Positions 17,524-29,008 of a stretch of DNA of 64,000 nucleotides are shown here, in pieces. Both the position numbers and the translations under genes were made by a program. The notes under the pieces are model-generated. The model searched no databases, had not been told where the DNA came from, and saw only the letters and a program-made list of their open reading frames with translations. Location: contig NZ_VLKT01000001.1 in assembly GCF_007830515.1 (NCBI RefSeq), forward strand, positions 238,394 to 302,393. The letters are read 5' to 3'. This DNA is from Mesorhizobium tianshanense (GTDB lineage Bacteria; Pseudomonadota; Alphaproteobacteria; Rhizobiales; Rhizobiaceae). The first letter of the stretch is position 1; every line of letters starts with the position of its first letter.

Positions 17524-17936
17524 ACGCGGCACGAAAGTTATTCCTCATCGTGATTGCGGTGACCGAGACGCCGACAGGTTTCGCTCTTCTTTTGCTGCCT
17601 TCCGTTCCATTTGCGCTCCTGCTTGGATTGGAACGCGACACGGTTGAAGCAATTTTTGTCGGCCGCATTGCGGGCGCTACGCTGCTTGCTATAGGTGTCG
17701 CAAGCTGGATGGCGAGAAAAGACAAGTTAAATCCTTCACTATTCGGATTGCTTATTGGCATTCTGATCTACAACACAGCCGTATCAATTCTCCTCATGTA
17801 CGCGGGTGCGGTCCTAAAGATGACCGGCGTCATGCTTTGGCCCATGGCTGCATTTCACGCACTTCTTGCCGTCTGGAGTTGTCTGCTTCTACGTGGCGTT
17901 CCGAGCGAACTCCGCCGACAAATCGGTGGCAACTGA
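17520..17936 (+). CDS. Four-TM hypothetical membrane protein
   Basis: Protein of 138 residues with about four hydrophobic segments (LFLIVIAVTETPTGFALLLLP, IAGATLLAIGVASWMA, LIGILIYNTAVSILLMYAGA, AAFHALLAVWSCLLL). A small polar C-terminus follows. No catalytic motif is visible. It overlaps the short exported frame by four bases and is probably co-translated with it. Confidence 0.75.
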   Translation: MNAARKLFLIVIAVTETPTGFALLLLPSVPFALLLGLERDTVEAIFVGRIAGATLLAIGVASWMARKDKLNPSLFGLLIGILIYNTAVSILLMYAGAVLKMTGVMLWPMAAFHALLAVWSCLLLRGVPSELRRQIGGN

Positions 17937-18340
17937 GGGGTCCTTGAAATAGGACAACGTCACGTTGCTTGTGGGCATATCGCGTGATTTCGCGGCGATG
18001 CCGGCCGGCTAAGGAAACGCTGTTTTGGGTAGATTGTCATTGAGGTAGGCGGATCGTGCATCGCCTGCCAGGATAGCAAGGCCCTCAAACATGCGACAAC
18101 GTTCTCTTTCCGGCGCGAATGCTTAGAATGGGTCGATATTGCTGAAAAAGTCCGCGACTAAGCCAGTTAGGACGCTTGCCGCGACTGCGCCCGGCGGACG
18201 ATGGCGCTCCGCGCCACCCAAGAAATACACCGCGCCCGGTGCCCGATTAGGCGTCGGGTGGAACAGAATTGCCAATTCTGTTCCAAACGCCAACCTCGCG
18301 TTCCGGACCCATGAAAGGCAAATGAGCGGTCAGAGCGGGG
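17937..18340. other. Intergenic stretch with one perfect hairpin
   Basis: No gene is supported. The stretch GTCGATATTGCTGAAAAAGT near 18131 looks like sequence often left beside transposase genes, but nothing flanks it that proves an insertion. The perfect hairpin at 18260-18284 is annotated separately. Confidence 0.45.
18260..18284. promoter_or_regulatory. Perfect 11-bp inverted repeat (GGAACAGAATT..AATTCTGTTCC)
   Basis: GGAACAGAATT at 18260-18270 pairs exactly with AATTCTGTTCC at 18274-18284 around a three-base GCC loop. It sits between the convergent membrane-protein and secreted-protein genes, so it may act as a bidirectional terminator. It lacks a T-run. It could equally be a protein-binding operator. 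Confidence 0.5.
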
Positions 18341-18868
18341 TCACTGCGTGAGGCACTTGTGGCCCATTGCCATTGCCTTGTAAGTCCCCTTCAGATCGAC
18401 GACAAAGGCCCCCTTGGTTTCCGGAAACACGATCATTTCATATTGCTTCGCTACGTCGCGCTTGAACTTCGGGTCGTCGGTCAAGATGTAGCCGCCAGAA
18501 TATCCGCCCTTGAGTTCGCCGCTCGTGCTGGTGGCCACACCCTCGTAGAGACGGCCGCCGATGGAGACGAAGATTTCCGACTTGGTCCCGTTCTGAAGGC
18601 CGATATCCTGCTTCGTGAACACCCCAAGATACCCGACCTCCCGATTTGCGGTAACGCCCATTTGCACCGAACTTGGGCCATCTGAGTGCACGATCAAGCA
18701 ATCTCCGCGGGTTTGATTGGCGTACACGGTCCAGCCCTCGACGTCGTCCCCGTATCGGACAAGCACATCGCTGGCCTTGGGAAGGGGGTTTTGATCTTGT
18801 GCGTAGGCTGCCATCGCAGACGAAAGTGCTACTGACGTTGCCGCGATGAGTGTCATGAATTTTCGCAT
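18341..18868 (-). CDS. Secreted hypothetical protein
   Basis: Exported protein of 175 residues. The signal peptide (MTLIAATSVALSSAMAAYA) is followed by a compact domain with strands such as GWTVYANQTRGDCLIVHSDG and SEIFVSIGGRLYEGVA. It has two cysteines, one at the extreme C-terminus (GHKCLTQ), possibly a disulfide. A good AAGGGGA ribosome site precedes ATG 18868. The GDCLIV and YEMIVFPETKGAFVVDLKGT patterns recall rhizobial periplasmic proteins of the invasion-associated-locus B kind, but I am not confident of that link. Confidence 0.7.
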   Translation of the reverse strand: MRKFMTLIAATSVALSSAMAAYAQDQNPLPKASDVLVRYGDDVEGWTVYANQTRGDCLIVHSDGPSSVQMGVTANREVGYLGVFTKQDIGLQNGTKSEIFVSIGGRLYEGVATSTSGELKGGYSGGYILTDDPKFKRDVAKQYEMIVFPETKGAFVVDLKGTYKAMAMGHKCLTQ

Positions 18869-19345
18869 CGATATTCCCCTTTGTGTGCAGGCTAAATTGT
18901 TTCTGGCTATGGGCGCCCTATTCGATTGCTCAGAGGCTGCTGTCCTCTTGCGGGGCGAGGCGATATTGCGCGCTGTGAGTGACCTTGGCCGATCGGCTCA
19001 CGTCAGGGAACGTAAATAACTGTAACCTACGGGCTAATGCTGGCCAGCGCATTGCGGACCGTTCAGTCCTCGACGCCATCGACAAATGGCGGTTGGCACA
19101 CATACGAACGCCGCCTAATGTCTTGCCATCCGACTATGTTCGTCAGAACGTCCGCAACGACGGCATGATGTCGGTTTGCCCCCATTGCGGCCGTTCCTGA
19201 GAGATAGCCGACATTCCGCGAACGACTATCACGCGACAGCCATTGCCCTTTGGTCGGATGTCGGTTTTGGCACGGCCCGAATTCATCGATGCCTTTCTCA
19301 GAGAGTCAGGCCGAGTTCGGATGACGTGGACAGGACCGCGCAGCT
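18869..19345. other. Intergenic stretch between genes
   Basis: No gene is well supported. A 73-residue plus-strand frame at 18979-19200 ends in a CPHCGRS motif but lacks a ribosome site and a recognisable fold. The promoter of the secreted protein at 18341-18868 should be at the left. Confidence 0.4.
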
Positions 19346-21511
19346 CTATGGCGTGCCACTCACCGCCTCCAAGGGGGCCTTGCTCTTTTTCAGGATTTGG
19401 TCTGCCTGATGAGCAGCGGCCGCGGTCTCCCCGCCACTCTCGACGTGAACGGTGGGAACCGCGATCTTGATGCCGTTTTCCTCGAATGCCGCCTTGATCA
19501 TCATGAGTGCGCGCCGCTTGATGCCGAATTGGGTACCCGGCTTTGTCATCAGCTTCATCCTGAGAACGATCGCATAGTCCCCGAAATTGTCGATGCCCTG
19601 CATCTTGAGCGGCTCAATCGTGTCGGCCGCAAATTCAGGATCGGCTGCCAGTTCCAGGCCGATCTTCTTGATCAGCTTGCGCGCTAGGTCCACGTCGGAA
19701 TCATAGGTCACGCCGATCGTGATCTTGTCGATCACCCAATCCCTGCTCATGTTCTGGATCGCCCCGAGCTCACCGAACGGGACGGTATAGATGGGGCCGC
19801 GATGATGGCGCAGCTTCACCGAGCGTAGGCTGAAGGATTCGACGGTTCCCTTGTAGCTGCCGCTCTGGATGTACTCACCGACCCGGAAGGCATCGTCGAG
19901 CATGTAGAAGACGCCGCTGAGCACATCCTTGACCAGGGTCTGCGAGCCAAAGCCGATAGCAACCCCGAAGATGCCCGCGCCGGCGATCAACGGGGCGATC
20001 TGCACGCCGAGCCCCGAAAGCACCATGAGAACGGCCACAGTAGCAAGCAGCACAGCCAGCATGTTGCGGAAGATCGGCAGCAAGGTCCTGAGCCGGCTCC
20101 GGCGTGCCGCCTCAGCCGGCGTGATTGTGTCGTCGACCGCGGCCAGTTCCAGCGTCCGGCCGATATAGGCTTTCGCCAGTTGCCAGATGAGATCGGCAAC
20201 CAGCAAGATCAGGGCACCGTGGAACAGGCCGCGCACGATCCGGTTTATGGTGGTATTACCTTCTGCCATTGCACCTGGGTCCAGGCGCCAGACCAGGCTC
20301 AGCCACAGCACCGCGAGCAGGATCACCAGCGCGCGAACGCCGCGGTTGATCAGCACTGTGCGAACGGAATTCGCCGAGGTGGCATTGTCCGGCCGGACCA
20401 CCAGCGCCTCTGCCACCTGGCCGGCGATGGTCAACGCCTTTGGCAAAAGCAAGGCATAGATGCCGAGCCACAGCGCGCCGTTGAGACCGGCGACCCAGAG
20501 CCCCCAGAGGAGAACCAGGTAGATGGTAAGGAGCCATTCCCTCGTGCTTATGCGCTGTGTGGTCGCCGGGCGGCCTGGACGCCGCCAGACCATCTCGACG
20601 GCGAGGACCAGAAGCCCGATCCCCAGCAGATAGGCGATCAAACGCGTTGCATCCGGCGAAAAGCCCAGGTGCGGAAGCAGGCTGACGGTCGCCCAGCCGG
20701 CCATCAGATAGCCGGTGAAAACGGCCAGCCGGCGATACCAGAAATGGGCTTCGGCATCGCTCGCCGGAACAAGCCGGAGCGGTTTCTCCTGTCCCGCCGG
20801 AATGGCGCCGCCATTCGGTGCAAGCAGTATCCTGCCGATGGTCATCACCAGCCGCGCGACGATGAATGCGACCAGATAGGTCAGGATGACAACGCGCAGC
20901 AAGGCGGGCCAATCGAAGGCCAGGAAAACCCCAGCGCTGACGAGGGAAAACACGACGAGCGGCGCCAGTTCCGCGAATAATCGGGCGGCACGATTGCCCT
21001 CGCGTGCGGCGCTTGCACCGGCTGCCTGGCCCGAGCCGGGCTGCTTCACTCCGCCCACCGCACGCTTGAATAGCCACTCCGCTCCGAAGCCAAGCGCCAG
21101 CAAGGCTGCGAAGAGAACAAGTATGGTGGCGAATCCACGGTTGTTGATTTCTGACCTCACAATTCGGACGGTGTTTGCGGCCTCGCCCGGGATGCGCGGA
21201 ACCGCGCTACGCAACGCAACGAGATGGTTGCGAATGAGGCTGTCCCAGACCGCCATCTGGGAGGCGGCTGGCGCAACTGGCTTGTCCGCAGGGGGCACTG
21301 CCATGGCGTCCAGCCGCGCGCGGATATCGGGATCATCAAGCATCTTGATGAACGCCTGAAATTTTTCATCCGCCACCGGCACGGTCGAAGTTTGCTGCGC
21401 CTGCGCCATCGAGGCGCTGCCCATTGCCGCCAACCACACCAATGCCAGCGCGGCCATGACGCACACCGCCAAAAATGGCGACTTTTGCCGGGATACCTCG
21501 ATCGCTCTCAT
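19346..21511 (-). CDS. Large mechanosensitive channel, MscS superfamily (YbiO-like)
   Basis: Protein of 721 residues in the inner membrane. A signal peptide (LALVWLAAMGSASMAQA) precedes a periplasmic domain of ~100 residues, then about ten or eleven membrane spans. The conserved MscS pore-lining and beta domain is at residues ~510-600: the glycine-rich GAGIFGVAIGFGSQTLVKDVLSG segment followed by RVGEYIQSGSYKGTVESFSLRSVKLRHH. The C-terminal alpha/beta vestibule (ITIGVTYDSDVDLARKLI) follows. ATG 21511 has GGAGGG upstream. Large MscS proteins of this size release solutes on osmotic downshock. A copy of the gene's last ~30 codons is found at 31860-31954. Confidence 0.9.
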   Translation of the reverse strand: MRAIEVSRQKSPFLAVCVMAALALVWLAAMGSASMAQAQQTSTVPVADEKFQAFIKMLDDPDIRARLDAMAVPPADKPVAPAASQMAVWDSLIRNHLVALRSAVPRIPGEAANTVRIVRSEINNRGFATILVLFAALLALGFGAEWLFKRAVGGVKQPGSGQAAGASAAREGNRAARLFAELAPLVVFSLVSAGVFLAFDWPALLRVVILTYLVAFIVARLVMTIGRILLAPNGGAIPAGQEKPLRLVPASDAEAHFWYRRLAVFTGYLMAGWATVSLLPHLGFSPDATRLIAYLLGIGLLVLAVEMVWRRPGRPATTQRISTREWLLTIYLVLLWGLWVAGLNGALWLGIYALLLPKALTIAGQVAEALVVRPDNATSANSVRTVLINRGVRALVILLAVLWLSLVWRLDPGAMAEGNTTINRIVRGLFHGALILLVADLIWQLAKAYIGRTLELAAVDDTITPAEAARRSRLRTLLPIFRNMLAVLLATVAVLMVLSGLGVQIAPLIAGAGIFGVAIGFGSQTLVKDVLSGVFYMLDDAFRVGEYIQSGSYKGTVESFSLRSVKLRHHRGPIYTVPFGELGAIQNMSRDWVIDKITIGVTYDSDVDLARKLIKKIGLELAADPEFAADTIEPLKMQGIDNFGDYAIVLRMKLMTKPGTQFGIKRRALMMIKAAFEENGIKIAVPTVHVESGGETAAAAHQADQILKKSKAPLEAVSGTP

Positions 21512-21692
21512 GCCGCCCTCCAGCGAAAATCCGATCTCGACTGATCTACCCAGTCACCGAGCCGGCTCCCAATAACAACCAATCCGTCGAGCCACATTAT
21601 CACCAAAGCTCCACTTTCTTTCATGCTTTGAGGCATGCTTGGCGAGATGGATTTCGCGATTTCGTCCCTCGAGTATCCCGCTGGCCTCCCCG

Positions 21693-21900
21693 TCAATCAG
21701 CTCGGCCGCCTAGCATGCGGTCGAGTTCATCCGGCAAGCGGATGGAAGGGTCTATGTCACGGGCCTTGGCTGCATTCTCCTTTGCCCGATCTAGTCGCCT
21801 TTTGCGTTGTAAGCGATGGCGATGACCGCATAGGCCTGAGCGTTGGCGGGTTCATGGCTGAGCAGCTTTGCCGTGACTTCAATTGCCAGGCCTCAGCCTC
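21693..21900 (-). pseudogene. TPR protein C-terminal fragment, frameshifted
   Basis: On the minus strand the translation reads LLSHEPANAQAYAVIAIAYN and then AKGD, hits a stop/frameshift, and resumes in another frame as DRAKENAAKARDIDPSIR followed by LPDELDRMLGGRAD and a stop. Both halves are clean tetratricopeptide repeat sequence. No upstream part of such a gene is seen, so it is a leftover fragment. Confidence 0.65.
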
Positions 21901-22082
21901 TCGTAGAGCAGCTCCTACTGTCGCGGAATGCCTCAATTTGCGGGTCGCAAATTCAGCATGCGGCATGCGTCGCCTGCCGCCGAATATGATTGCTCCCCGC
22001 CAGGAGGTTTTCCATTGTTGCCATAGGGCCATCACTTGTGCGCTAGAATGCGCATAGTCTTTTTGATGGTGCCAGTATCAGT

Positions 22083-22095
22083 ATGTAAGTTACGT
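22083..22095 (+). repeat. GTAAKTTAC motif, copy 2
   Basis: ATGTAAGTTACGT here is identical to the core of copies 1 and 4. It lies at the left side of the decayed TPR-regulator region. Confidence 0.6.
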
Positions 22096-22573
22096 AGTCG
22101 GACTGTTGCTGGCGAAGCTGTATCCGCCGGCGGCCGAGGATCGCCACGCTTGTGGCAGGCGGTCCCAAAGAACCCGCAACGTCTTCCCGATCCCACCAAG
22201 CTATTGCGCTGTATCGCTACCGGGAGTTGTATCTCCCTACCGGCCATTGTCGTGTCGAGCTAGATCGCATCCTTGACAGCCCGCTTTCGATGCAACTGCC
22301 CGCGAACGACGCCTTCTCGGCCATGCGGCCGAAGGCAACGTCGTCGGCTTGCTTCGACCCGCAGAGGGGTCCGATCGTTTGCAATGAGGCTGGCCCTCTT
22401 GCGCCGCTCCGTCGAACGAAACAAAAAAAACGGCTACGTTCCAGCGCCCTCGCTGCGAGCGCCCCCTCGGTCGAGGCGGTCGTGCCTCGCGAGCACCGTC
22501 GAGAAAATCGCCACTCAACCACTTCGCTGGCGAAGGCCGTCATCGCTTATGGCCATGCCTTCGGCCTAATCGG

Positions 22574-22858
22574 GGACTCGTCAGCCGAAGCACGCCCGAA
22601 ATTCCACGACTGCTCGTCGAAACGTTTGATGATCTGACTGTAACCCAAGCCTCTGCAGCCATCGCATCGTGCGCTGAGCATGAACGCCCCTGGCTCGAAA
22701 GATGTGCCGGTTTTGGTGAAGGCACGCGGCAAGGTCTCGATGCGGTTTATCCGTTCGGAAGACGTGGAGTTCTTCCTTGGCTCATCGAGGAAGCCGGACT
22801 CACCCAAGGACCGACTCTTGCGCTGGCCGAGCGGATTCTGTCCGTAGGTTACCGTTAA
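22574..22858 (+). pseudogene. Internally deleted remnant of a TPR-regulator paralogue
   Basis: One frame from 22574 reads TPEIPRLLVETFDDLTVTQA followed by SAAIAS. This matches residues just after the membrane span of the intact regulator at 11592-13313 (TPEIPRLLVETFDDLSGTEA). From 22680 a second frame reads MNAPGSKDVPVLVKARGKVS then MRFIRSEDVEFFLGS, which matches that protein's C-terminus (MRIIRPVDVDFFLGS). About 300 codons between the two are missing, so this is an internal deletion product and cannot work. Confidence 0.75.
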
Positions 22859-22869
22859 TTACCTTCCGC
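22857..22869 (-). repeat. GTAAKTTAC motif, copy 3 (inverted)
   Basis: AATTACCTTCCGC on the plus strand, read on the minus strand as GCGGAAGGTAATT, repeats exactly at 35567-35579. It lies in inverted orientation to copy 2, with the TPR-regulator remnant between them. Confidence 0.55.
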
Positions 22870-22948
22870 CCCGAGCGGCAATAGGCGAACCTCACTTACT
22901 TGCCCTTCAAAGCTATGTGGCGAGAGCGCCGCCAAATGGGAGATCACG

Positions 22949-25327
<2,379 letters not shown>

Positions 25328-25413
25328 TGCCGCGCTGAAGAAAACGCCAAGTCCATTCAAAGGATGCGCCCGTCCCGAGGGCGGGCGCGACCCTGGCGAA
25401 CGAAGAAAGTGCA

Positions 25414-26418
25414 ATGAAAATCAAAGACGGCCTTGTGACTGCTGTGTTCGCTGGCACTCTGGCTGCCACCACCAATGCACACGCTGCCGATGCACTTCCA
25501 TCCTGGAACGAAGGTCAAGCCAAGCAGTCCGTCGTCGCGTTCGTCGAGCGGGTGACAGCGCAAGGCTCTCCCGATTTCGTGCCCGAGTCCGAACGCATCG
25601 CGACATTCGATAATGACGGCACGCTCTGGTCCGAGCAGCCGATATACTTCCAGCTTGCTTTCGCACTCGATCGCGTGAAGGCGTTGGCGCCACAGCATCC
25701 CGAGTGGAAGGACAAGGAACCCTTCTCCTCTCTGCTTAGGGGCGACCTCAAAGCTGCGCTCGCCGGTGGCAAGCCGGCAGTTTTTGAGATCATCGTCGCG
25801 ACCCATGCGGGGATGACATCCGAGGAATTTGCGGGTGTTGTCCACACCTGGATCGCCACCGCGAAGCATCCGAAGACCGGCCGCTTGTACAGCGAAATGG
25901 CCTATCAGCCGATGCTCGAACTGCTCGCCTATCTCCGTGCCAATGGCTTCAAGACCTTCATCGTTTCCGGCGGTGGCATCGAGTTCATGCGGGTCTTCGC
26001 CGAAGAAGTCTACGGCATCCCGCCGGAGCAGGTGATCGGCAGCAGCGGCAGGCTGAAATTCGAGATCCGTGATGGCAAGCCGGTTCTCGTCAAGCTGCCG
26101 GAGGTCGACTTCATCGACAACGAGGCCGACAAACCGGTCGCCATCCAGAAGCATATCGGCCGCCGGCCCATCGCGGCATTCGGCAATTCCGACGGCGATC
26201 TGCAGATGCTGCAATGGACGACGGCCGCGTCTGGGGCGCGCTTCGGACTGATCGTTCATCACACCGATGCGGAACGCGAATGGGCCTATGACCGGCAATC
26301 GTCCATCGGCCTTCTCGACAAGGCGCTTGATGAAGCCGAGGCGAATGGCTGGACCGTCGTGGACATGAAGGACGACTGGAACACCATTTTCCCGAACCTT
26401 CACAAGGTCGAGCCATGA
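25414..26418 (+). CDS. Exported HAD-family phosphatase
   Basis: Protein of 334 residues with a signal peptide (MKIKDGLVTAVFAGTLAATT, cleavage near AHA). HAD motif I is FDNDGTLW with Asp66 and Asp68, motif II is FIVSGGG with the Ser/Thr position, and motif IV is AFGNSDGDLQML. The family is the phosphoserine-phosphatase-like group that often neighbours sulfatases. It lies 86 bases after the first sulfatase. It may remove phosphate from the same substrates, or supply phosphate or sulfate to the cell; this is inference. Confidence 0.88.
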   Translation: MKIKDGLVTAVFAGTLAATTNAHAADALPSWNEGQAKQSVVAFVERVTAQGSPDFVPESERIATFDNDGTLWSEQPIYFQLAFALDRVKALAPQHPEWKDKEPFSSLLRGDLKAALAGGKPAVFEIIVATHAGMTSEEFAGVVHTWIATAKHPKTGRLYSEMAYQPMLELLAYLRANGFKTFIVSGGGIEFMRVFAEEVYGIPPEQVIGSSGRLKFEIRDGKPVLVKLPEVDFIDNEADKPVAIQKHIGRRPIAAFGNSDGDLQMLQWTTAASGARFGLIVHHTDAEREWAYDRQSSIGLLDKALDEAEANGWTVVDMKDDWNTIFPNLHKVEP

Positions 26419-26510
26419 GCGGTATCACCGACGTTAGAGTATCTGATCAAGCATCCGAGAGGCGCAGAGCCGGAAGTGGGCTACCGGCTTCGCACGAGGA
26501 ATGAACAGGG

Positions 26511-26924
26511 ATGGCAATCGAAGACATTCTGCAACGCTTTTGGGAAGACCTCGTCGCAAGGCCCAGTGGGCCACTGGCGCTTCGGTTCCTGCTTCAGCCG
26601 GTAATGGCGACGCTCTTCGCGATACGTGACGGCATCAAGGACGCGCGCGACGGGCGCTCGCCTTATTTTTGGACCGTCCTGTCAAAGCCTGACGAGCGCC
26701 GCGCGCGCCTTGTTGAAGGGATTAGATCGACGGGCAAGGTTATGGTGCTCGCCGTGATCCTGGATACTGTCTATCAAATCATGCAGCTCCGGACATTCTA
26801 TCCGTTTGAAGCTGTGGTCGTCGCGATTGTTCTCGCCTTCGTTCCCTATCTCCTGATCCGGGGACCCGCGGCGCGCATCGCGCGCTGGTGGAGCCGCGCT
26901 CGTCTCGGACCAAATCATGAGTGA
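26511..26924 (+). CDS. Small two-TM hypothetical membrane protein
   Basis: Protein of 137 residues with an N-terminal amphipathic region (DILQRFWEDLVARPSGPLAL) and two hydrophobic segments (KVMVLAVILDTVYQIMQL and FEAVVVAIVLAFVPYLLI). A basic tail follows (RIARWWSRARLG). No enzymatic motif is seen. It lies between the HAD phosphatase and a DUF202 protein in the sulfatase locus, on the same strand. Confidence 0.7.
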   Translation: MAIEDILQRFWEDLVARPSGPLALRFLLQPVMATLFAIRDGIKDARDGRSPYFWTVLSKPDERRARLVEGIRSTGKVMVLAVILDTVYQIMQLRTFYPFEAVVVAIVLAFVPYLLIRGPAARIARWWSRARLGPNHE

Positions 26925-26993
26925 TCAAGAAGCCTTGGGGCCAATCTCGCACGCTGAAACAATGTCGTTGAATAGGGAATTCAAGGGATCAGA

Positions 26994-27437
26994 ATGGTGA
27001 GCCAGCCCGCGGATGAGAACCCGCCAAGATTTGAAGTCCATGTGACATCGGACAGTCATTTCTCTTGGCTGCGTACGCGTCTCAGCGTCGAGCGCACGCT
27101 GATGTCGTGGGTGCGAACGGCCGTCTCGCTTATCGGCTTCGGCTTCACGATCGTCCAGTTCTTCGAGCGGTTTCAGGACATGCAAGGCGTCGCCCCGGCG
27201 CTTCGCCCGCAGTCGCCGCGCGTTCTCGGCCTTGCGCTCATCTTCGCCGGCGTGGGTGCGCTTGCTGTCTCGCTGTGGCAATACCGATCGCTACTTCGTT
27301 ATCTGTGGAGCAAACAGTTCGCTGCGCTCGCCGGAGTGGACAAGGACCAGCACAAGACGCCGCTCTTTGCCGTCACGATCGTTCTGTTGCTCATCGGCAT
27401 TCTCACTTTCATTGCCGTGCTGTTCCGGTTGGTCTGA
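26994..27437 (+). CDS. DUF202 (YidH-type) membrane protein
   Basis: Protein of 147 residues with the family hallmark LRTRLSVERTLMSWVRTAVS, followed by membrane segments (LIGFGFTIVQFF, VLGLALIFAGVGALAVSLW, FAVTIVLLLIGILTFIAVLF). The function of the family is unknown. It stands 45 bases before the second sulfatase, in the same direction, so it is probably in one transcript with it. Confidence 0.88.
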   Translation: MVSQPADENPPRFEVHVTSDSHFSWLRTRLSVERTLMSWVRTAVSLIGFGFTIVQFFERFQDMQGVAPALRPQSPRVLGLALIFAGVGALAVSLWQYRSLLRYLWSKQFAALAGVDKDQHKTPLFAVTIVLLLIGILTFIAVLFRLV

Positions 27438-27482
27438 AGGCAAGGATGGCGCAGCATCCGACAACATAGGGAGGAGACGAAA

Positions 27483-28964
27483 ATGGCAGACAAGAAACCG
27501 AACATTCTCATCATCTGGGGCGACGACATCGGCCAGTTCAATGTCAGCGCCTACAACCAGGGTATGATGGGCTACAAGACGCCCAACATCGACAGCATCG
27601 CCAAGGAGGGAGCGCTGTTCACCGACTGGTATGGGCAGCAGAGCTGCACCGCGGGTCGTGCGGCATTTATCACCGGGCAGTCGCCCATCCGCTCCGGCCT
27701 CACCAAGGTCGGCTTGCCGGGAGCGCCCGAGGGCATGAAGAAGGAAGATCCGACGATCGCCGGCCTGCTCAAGAACCACGGCTACATGACCGGGCAGTTC
27801 GGCAAGAACCACCTCGGCGACCGTGACGAGATGTTGCCTTCGAACCACGGCTTCGACGAGTTCTTCGGCAACCTCTACCACCTGAACGCGGAGGAAGAGC
27901 CGGAAAACCCCGACTATCCGAAGGAATCGGAGTTTCCGAATTTCAAGAAGAACTTTGGTCCGCGCGGCGTCATTCACAGCTTCGCCGACGGCCGCCTCAC
28001 AGACACGGGTCCGCTGACCAAGAAACGCATGGAGACCTTCGACGAAGAGGTCTCCGCCAAGGCGATCGACTTTATGGAGCGCGCCAAAAAAGCGGACAAG
28101 CCGTTCTTCCTCTGGTGGAATTCCACCAAGATGCATATCTTCACGCATCTCAAGAAGGAGGTACAGGGAAAGACGGGGCTCGGCATCTATGCCGATGGCA
28201 TGGTCGAGCACGACCGTCAGGTCGGCGAGATGCTGGCCAAGCTCAAGGAGCTGGGTCTCGATGAGAACACCATCGTAATGTATTCTACCGACAACGGCTC
28301 GGAGTCCTTCTCCTGGCCCGACGGTGGCACGACGATGTTCCGGGGTGAAAAGAACACCAATTGGGAAGGCGGCTATCGGGTGCCGTGCGCCATTCGCTGG
28401 CCCGGCGTGATCAAACCCGGCACGGTCATCAACGATGTCGGATCGCATGAGGACATGCTCACGACCATCCTGGCCGCGGCTGGCGAGCCTGACGTCAAGG
28501 AGAAGCTCCTGACGGGTCACAAGGCCATGGGCCGGGACTACAAGGTCCACCTCGACGGCTACAACCTCATGCCCGCATTGAAGGGCGAGGCCAAATGGCC
28601 GCGCCAGGAGTTCATCTATTGGACCGATGACGGCAGCGTCGCCGCCCTGCGTTACGGCAACTGGAAGGCTACCTTCCTGCGGCAAGACGCACACGGCCTG
28701 CACGTTTGGCAGGAGCCCTTCGTGGCGCTGCGTGCACCGATGTTGACCAATCTACGGATGGACCCCTTTGAACTCGCGCATCAGATCGGCATGGACTATG
28801 GCCGCTGGTTCGCCGAGCACATGTTTATGATCGCACCCGCGGGCGCCTTCGTGGGACGATGGCTGCAGAGTTTCCGCGAGTTCCCGCCGCGCCAGAAGCC
28901 AGGAAGCTTCAACCTCGACCATGTGATGGAAGCGGTGACCGGCACAGGCGGAGGCGGACACTAG
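27483..28964 (+). CDS. Arylsulfatase, second Cys-type copy
   Basis: Sulfatase of 493 residues. It starts ATG 27483 after GGGAGGAGACGAAA. The metal Asp pair is in NILIIWGDDIGQF and the FGly motif is CTAGRAAFITGQ with Cys55. The Pro position is Ala in this subclass, which keeps the Cys that the formylglycine enzyme modifies. GQFGKNHLGD and TDNGSESFSWPDGG supply more active-site residues. There is no clear signal peptide. Both sulfatases need formylglycine formation, and the third gene of the block encodes the modifying enzyme. Confidence 0.92.
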   Translation: MADKKPNILIIWGDDIGQFNVSAYNQGMMGYKTPNIDSIAKEGALFTDWYGQQSCTAGRAAFITGQSPIRSGLTKVGLPGAPEGMKKEDPTIAGLLKNHGYMTGQFGKNHLGDRDEMLPSNHGFDEFFGNLYHLNAEEEPENPDYPKESEFPNFKKNFGPRGVIHSFADGRLTDTGPLTKKRMETFDEEVSAKAIDFMERAKKADKPFFLWWNSTKMHIFTHLKKEVQGKTGLGIYADGMVEHDRQVGEMLAKLKELGLDENTIVMYSTDNGSESFSWPDGGTTMFRGEKNTNWEGGYRVPCAIRWPGVIKPGTVINDVGSHEDMLTTILAAAGEPDVKEKLLTGHKAMGRDYKVHLDGYNLMPALKGEAKWPRQEFIYWTDDGSVAALRYGNWKATFLRQDAHGLHVWQEPFVALRAPMLTNLRMDPFELAHQIGMDYGRWFAEHMFMIAPAGAFVGRWLQSFREFPPRQKPGSFNLDHVMEAVTGTGGGGH

Positions 28965-29008
28965 CGCCATTGGCCGGGCGGCGGGCATCCCGCCACCCGG
29001 CGCTGCCT

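Larger units (their letters stand above)
21512..22948. other. Remnant-rich intergenic region
   Basis: No intact gene is supported in these 1.4 kb. It holds a decayed minus-strand TPR fragment (21693-21900) and a decayed plus-strand TPR-regulator fragment (22574-22858). Two copies of the GTAAKTTAC motif bracket the right half (22083-22095 and 22857-22869). The stretch 22100-22570 shows nothing I can identify. Confidence 0.6.

Noticed and set aside
18979..19200. A 73-residue frame ending in a CPHCGRS motif
   Set aside because: No ribosome site and atypical composition; a lone CxxC is not enough for a zinc-binding gene.
20180..20980. A plus-strand frame of 266 codons across the MscS gene
   Set aside because: Gln/Asp/Arg-rich antisense translation without structure; the opposite strand encodes an obvious channel.
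27291..28703. A minus-strand frame of 470 codons
   Set aside because: Antisense of the second sulfatase; no ribosome site and no recognisable fold.
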